DNA from: JAUUZT01 sp964654015
GTDB lineage: Bacteria > Chloroflexota > Dehalococcoidia > GIF9 > AB-539-J10
Assembly: GCA_964654015.1 (NCBI GenBank)
Contig: CAZZHQ010000112.1
Span: forward strand, 1-7,954
Reading direction: 5' to 3'
Length of the DNA: 7,954 nt
Shown: in pieces, positions 5,917 through 7,954 of the stretch
Layout: each line of letters begins with the position of its first letter
Position numbering within the stretch: position 1 is the stretch's first letter
Position numbers and translations under genes: made by a program
Notes under the pieces: generated by a model
What the model saw: the letters and a program-made list of their open reading frames with translations, nothing else
Databases searched by the model: none
Told to the model about the DNA's origin: nothing

Positions 5917-5996
5917 ATGGTGTTGATATAATCCGTGCTTGTGATTTGGGTAGTTATGATTTGTAACAATTAATGCCATGATTTAGCCCACCCCGA
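5917..5996 (+). repeat. intergenic repeat, copy 3
   Basis: Its left part (5917-5984) matches copy 2 and its right part (5941-5996) matches copy 1, so it carries the fullest version of the unit. Confidence 0.65.
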
Positions 5997-6296
5997 CCTG
6001 GCTTCTCTCACATCTTAGTTCATATAAAATCATAGGTAATCAGACTGCATATCGGCACATAGGGAGAGAAAGTGAACTGCTATTTTGTCACTTGTGAAAT
6101 AAAAATGCTTGTATCATGGCATCCTAATGTGATATCATAACTAAAAGCGTATATGATGACTGATATACACATATTGCTCGGGTCTAAGAGAGGCGACTGG
6201 TTAAAGGCGAACAAGGGGAGTCATTATCTGACAATCCAATAACAGTTCGCAGCATTACATCCATGGATTTACACCGGTAATCACGTGTACAAATGA

Positions 6297-6302
6297 GGGA
6301 GG
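6297..6302 (+). promoter_or_regulatory. ribosome binding site deciding a GTG start
   Basis: GGGAGG lies 6 nt before the GTG at 6309, supporting that non-ATG start for the protease gene. Confidence 0.6.
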
Positions 6303-6308
6303 CCGGAA

Positions 6309-7352
6309 GTGTCAAAGGATAAAAGAAAATTCATCGTATCACATGCCATGCAAAATAAAAGACCTGTGCATTCACTACTGGATGAGATGCAAGATGGGAC
6401 AGAATATGCGAGTTTGATCGATCTGGCACCACAAAACATGAATATCAGAGACGAGTTGAGAAGGGCAATAGCGGAAATTGAATCAATAAGAAAACGTCCA
6501 CTGTTGGTATACGCTGCCAATGTGATTAAATCGGACGCCGGATTATCGCCAGAAATAAGCTATATAGATGATCTACCCTTTTCAGAAATGGTGTCTGCAA
6601 TCCCGCCTGAAGTGGAAGCCATTGACATTCTTATTGTTACACCTGGTGGTTTAGCTCAACAGGTATCACAATTCGTTAGCCGTGTCCGCCCTCGGTTTAA
6701 GGACATCGCAATGATAATCCCATATATGGCAATGAGTGCGGGCACTATATGGGCACTTTCGGGAAATGAAATATGGATGGATCAAAGAGCATTTATCGGG
6801 CCGATTGATCCGCAAGTGGTTAGCAAAGATGGTAGATTAATACCAGCGCAAGCACTGCTAACACTCATAAAGGGAATACAGGAAAGGGGACAGCAAAATA
6901 TAGCGAACGCACAAAGTCCCGATTGGTCGGATATCTTAATTTTACAAAATATGGACGCAAAGGAAATCGGGAATGCACTCTCTTTAAGCAAGTACTCGAT
7001 CCAACTGGCTACAGAATACTTGAACAACTATAAGTTCCGTGATTGGATAAAACACAGTAAGGGCACTCCGGTTACGGCTCAGGAGCGACTCAATAGGGCA
7101 GAACAAGTGGCAAATATGCTTTGTTCACATGAGCAGTGGAAAGTCCATAGTCACGGGATTTCACGCGATGTGGCTTGGCAAGAGCTCAAAATCAAGATTA
7201 ATCATCCCGAAGATGTACCTGAATTGGAAAGGAGCATACGTCGCTTCTGGGCATTGTTCTATTGGTTATGTGACAATTCTGCTATAATGAAGGTATTCAT
7301 ATCCCAACAATATTCGCTATTCAAGGCAAAACGTCAGGAACCTAAAAATTAG
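6309..7352 (+). CDS. SDH-family Clp-fold serine protease
   Basis: Predicted serine protease of 347 residues with a ClpP/SppA-type crotonase-like fold. The core is readable: a hydrophobic strand IDILIVTPGG at 105-114, IIPYMAMSAGTIWALSGNEI at 136-155 with nucleophile S143, FIGPIDPQ at 162-169 with D167, and KVHSHGIS at 278-285 giving H282 (or H280) as the His. This Ser-Asp-His order and the SAGT...GPIDPQ spacing are those of the SDH_protease family (Pfam PF01972). Known members in archaea and thermophiles are often membrane-linked, while this one has no clear transmembrane segment or signal peptide and should be cytoplasmic. The C-terminal 60 residues are helical and aromatic. It is followed by a small gene whose ribosome site overlaps its stop codon, so the two are translated as a unit. 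Substrate and role are unknown; protein processing within a mobile or defence module is an inference. Confidence 0.8.
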   Translation: MSKDKRKFIVSHAMQNKRPVHSLLDEMQDGTEYASLIDLAPQNMNIRDELRRAIAEIESIRKRPLLVYAANVIKSDAGLSPEISYIDDLPFSEMVSAIPPEVEAIDILIVTPGGLAQQVSQFVSRVRPRFKDIAMIIPYMAMSAGTIWALSGNEIWMDQRAFIGPIDPQVVSKDGRLIPAQALLTLIKGIQERGQQNIANAQSPDWSDILILQNMDAKEIGNALSLSKYSIQLATEYLNNYKFRDWIKHSKGTPVTAQERLNRAEQVANMLCSHEQWKVHSHGISRDVAWQELKIKINHPEDVPELERSIRRFWALFYWLCDNSAIMKVFISQQYSLFKAKRQEPKN

Positions 7353-7355
7353 GAG
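7351..7355 (+). promoter_or_regulatory. ribosome binding site overlapping the protease stop codon
   Basis: AGGAG at 7351-7355 shares two bases with the TAG at 7350-7352 and lies 8 nt before the ATG at 7364. This indicates translational coupling. Confidence 0.6.
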
Positions 7356-7363
7356 ATAAAAAT

Positions 7364-7567
7364 ATGGAGGAAACGAGGGATCTGTTAAAGCAGATTGGGT
7401 GGTCGGACGAGCTAATTGAGGCGTGCACGCAGCAGAGTAATTTCCCGGCATATAAACTGATTGATACACAATATATTTTGCCCGCAACATCTGTACAGGA
7501 TGTCACGAACATTTCGGTCAGCATCGATACGCCTACTATCAGTGACGGCGCGCATCTATACTCCTGA
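7364..7567 (+). CDS. small protein coupled to the SDH protease
   Basis: A 67-residue acidic protein that I do not recognise. The first 25 residues (MEETRDLLKQIGWSDELIEA, then CTQQ) form a likely amphipathic helix pair; the rest is Thr/Ser/Asp-rich with little predicted structure, for example SVSIDTPTISDG. It has a good ribosome site and starts 11 nt after the protease stop codon. The layout suggests an adaptor, inhibitor or substrate of the protease. The C-terminal third looks less conserved in style than the start and could be a truncation with read-through into foreign DNA, but this is a weak impression. A longer frame on the opposite strand (to 7602) is taken as its shadow. Confidence 0.6.
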   Translation: MEETRDLLKQIGWSDELIEACTQQSNFPAYKLIDTQYILPATSVQDVTNISVSIDTPTISDGAHLYS

Positions 7568-7836
7568 CGATAGTTATATCGGAACATAACCGGAACCTGC
7601 ATTTAAACGCGCCGCGGTAAATTCGTTATATTTATCTGGATATCACACCCATTCACTCTTAATCTCTGCACGCCACCTGGATCATATCCTAAGCTTCTTA
7701 TTCGGCCTGACGCTTTCTGCGACGCTCCCGCCGTTAGGCACAGTCGAGAGTGGCCCGCGATGCATAGTGGCATGCTGGCTGCAGTAAAATGGGGTAATCC
7801 ATTATGTACTGAGATGAACTTTACATAAGGCTCAGA
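7568..7836. other. intergenic stretch at the island edge
   Basis: No confident gene. CGGAAC appears twice within about 20 bp near 7580-7596. On the minus strand 7603-7773 is open for 56 residues from an ATG, without a ribosome site or recognisable motif; other frames here also give protein-like scraps (for example RRERRRKRQAE before a stop), which suggests gene debris at a recombination edge. Confidence 0.4.
7802..7828 (+). repeat. inverted repeat beside the tRNA break
   Basis: TTATGTA (7802-7808) and TACATAA (7822-7828) are perfect 7-bp inverted arms separated by 13 nt, 9 bp from the point where tRNA-Arg identity ends. It may be part of an attachment site or chance. Confidence 0.3.
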
Positions 7837-7844
7837 CTTCGAAG
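7837..7844. other. candidate attachment-site core
   Basis: The palindrome CTTCGAAG, anticodon-loop sequence of tRNA-Arg, is the last tRNA-like sequence before the break. Integrases often cross over here. The partner copy is not in the window. Confidence 0.45.
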
Positions 7845-7876
7845 ACCGATGCTCTGGTCCGCTGAGCTACAGGCGC
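7837..7876 (-). tRNA. tRNA-Arg(TCG), 5' half only
   Basis: Read on the minus strand: 7-nt acceptor strand GCGCCTG, TA, D-stem GCTC with 9-nt loop AGCGGACCA and GAGC, then anticodon stem TCGGT and loop CTTCGAA (anticodon TCG at loop positions 3-5, T33 in place). The next bases should be the complementary stem (such as GCCGA), a variable loop, a T-arm and CAGGCGC. Instead the sequence is GTCTGAGCCTT and nothing like a T-arm follows. The gene is broken at the end of the anticodon loop and cannot make a tRNA as it stands. It lies 33 nt after tRNA-His in the same transcript direction. The break is a typical tyrosine-integrase crossover point. Confidence 0.8.
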
Positions 7877-7909
7877 ATGTGAATTGGGGCAGGTTGACGG
7901 AAAAAGGGA

Positions 7910-7954
7910 TGGGGTGAGTGGAGGGATTCGAACCCTCGATATCCAGGGCCACAA
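7910..7954 (-). tRNA. tRNA-His(GTG), partial (5' part outside the window)
   Basis: Read on the minus strand from the window edge: anticodon loop TTGTGGC (anticodon GTG), stem CCTGG, variable loop ATATC, T-arm GAGGG-TTCGAAT-CCCTC, acceptor strand CACTCAC, then C and an encoded CCA. The C at the discriminator position is characteristic of tRNA-His. Structure is regular in all visible parts. It is the backbone neighbour of the broken tRNA-Arg. Confidence 0.9.

Larger units (their letters stand above)
5692..6308. other. 617-bp gene-poor stretch with repeats
   Basis: No confident gene. It holds repeat copies 2 and 3, a 7-bp inverted repeat GTAGACA (5826-5832) / TGTCTAC (5856-5862), and two very short plus-strand frames: 6072-6140 (GTG start, 22 residues, preceded by GGGAG; begins MNCYFVTCEIK) and 6153-6242 (ATG start, 29 residues, containing KRGDWLKANKGSHYLTIQ). 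Both look somewhat protein-like and could be gene debris, but nothing supports expression. The last 70 bp should hold the promoter of the protease gene; I see no strong -35/-10 pair. Confidence 0.5.

Noticed and set aside
5155..5996. CRISPR array.
   Set aside because: The repeats are degenerate, irregularly spaced (174 and 786 bp offsets) and not separated by uniform spacers.
7342..7602. 86-residue minus-strand frame opposite the small gene.
   Set aside because: It is the shadow of the well-supported 7364-7567 gene, with no ribosome site and a Cys/Ser-rich composition typical of antisense reading.

Overview
The window is an accessory (genomic-island) segment of a bacterial chromosome of about 45-47% GC by eye. 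The host cannot be named securely. The tRNA genes are bacterial (CCA encoded, His GTG anticodon), and the mixture of genes would fit a proteobacterium or Desulfobacterota-like host, but that is a guess. The right edge (about 7837-7954) looks like backbone: a minus-strand tRNA-His whose 5' part runs off the window, followed by the 5' half of a tRNA-Arg (TCG anticodon). The tRNA-Arg identity breaks off at the end of the anticodon loop, which is a classic footprint of tyrosine-recombinase integration. Everything to the left of that break reads as mobile cargo.

Layout. 27-215: a possible frameshifted tail of an upstream gene. 222-1469: an RNase J-like metallo-beta-lactamase/beta-CASP nuclease. 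1552-2247: a uracil-DNA-glycosylase-superfamily protein in the same orientation. 2296-2475: the C-terminal stub of a tyrosine integrase (minus strand), without its other catalytic regions. 2608-3621: a two-domain protein, NucS/RecB-like PD-(D/E)xK nuclease plus an EVE/PUA-like C-terminal domain. 3725-4186: a GIY-YIG nuclease on the minus strand, converging on the previous gene over a shared hairpin. 4425-5042: an HNH endonuclease with an N-terminal helix-turn-helix-like region, followed by a terminator-like hairpin. 5272-5691: a small zinc-ribbon protein of unknown function, flanked by three copies of a degenerate intergenic repeat. 5692-6308: 617 bp without a confident gene, holding two of the repeat copies. 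6309-7352: a soluble SDH-family (Ser-Asp-His) Clp-fold serine protease, followed at once by a 67-residue partner gene (7364-7567). 7568-7836: no confident gene up to the tRNA break.

Taken together the cargo is rich in nucleic-acid-cleaving enzymes with unrelated folds (beta-CASP, UDG, PD-(D/E)xK, GIY-YIG, HNH) plus a protease module, and the only integrase is a remnant. The best candidates for an uncharacterised system are (i) the glycosylase plus RNase J-like nuclease pair, which could excise a base and then cleave the damaged strand, and (ii) the SDH protease with its small downstream gene. The defence role is inferred from families and context and is not shown by the sequence.
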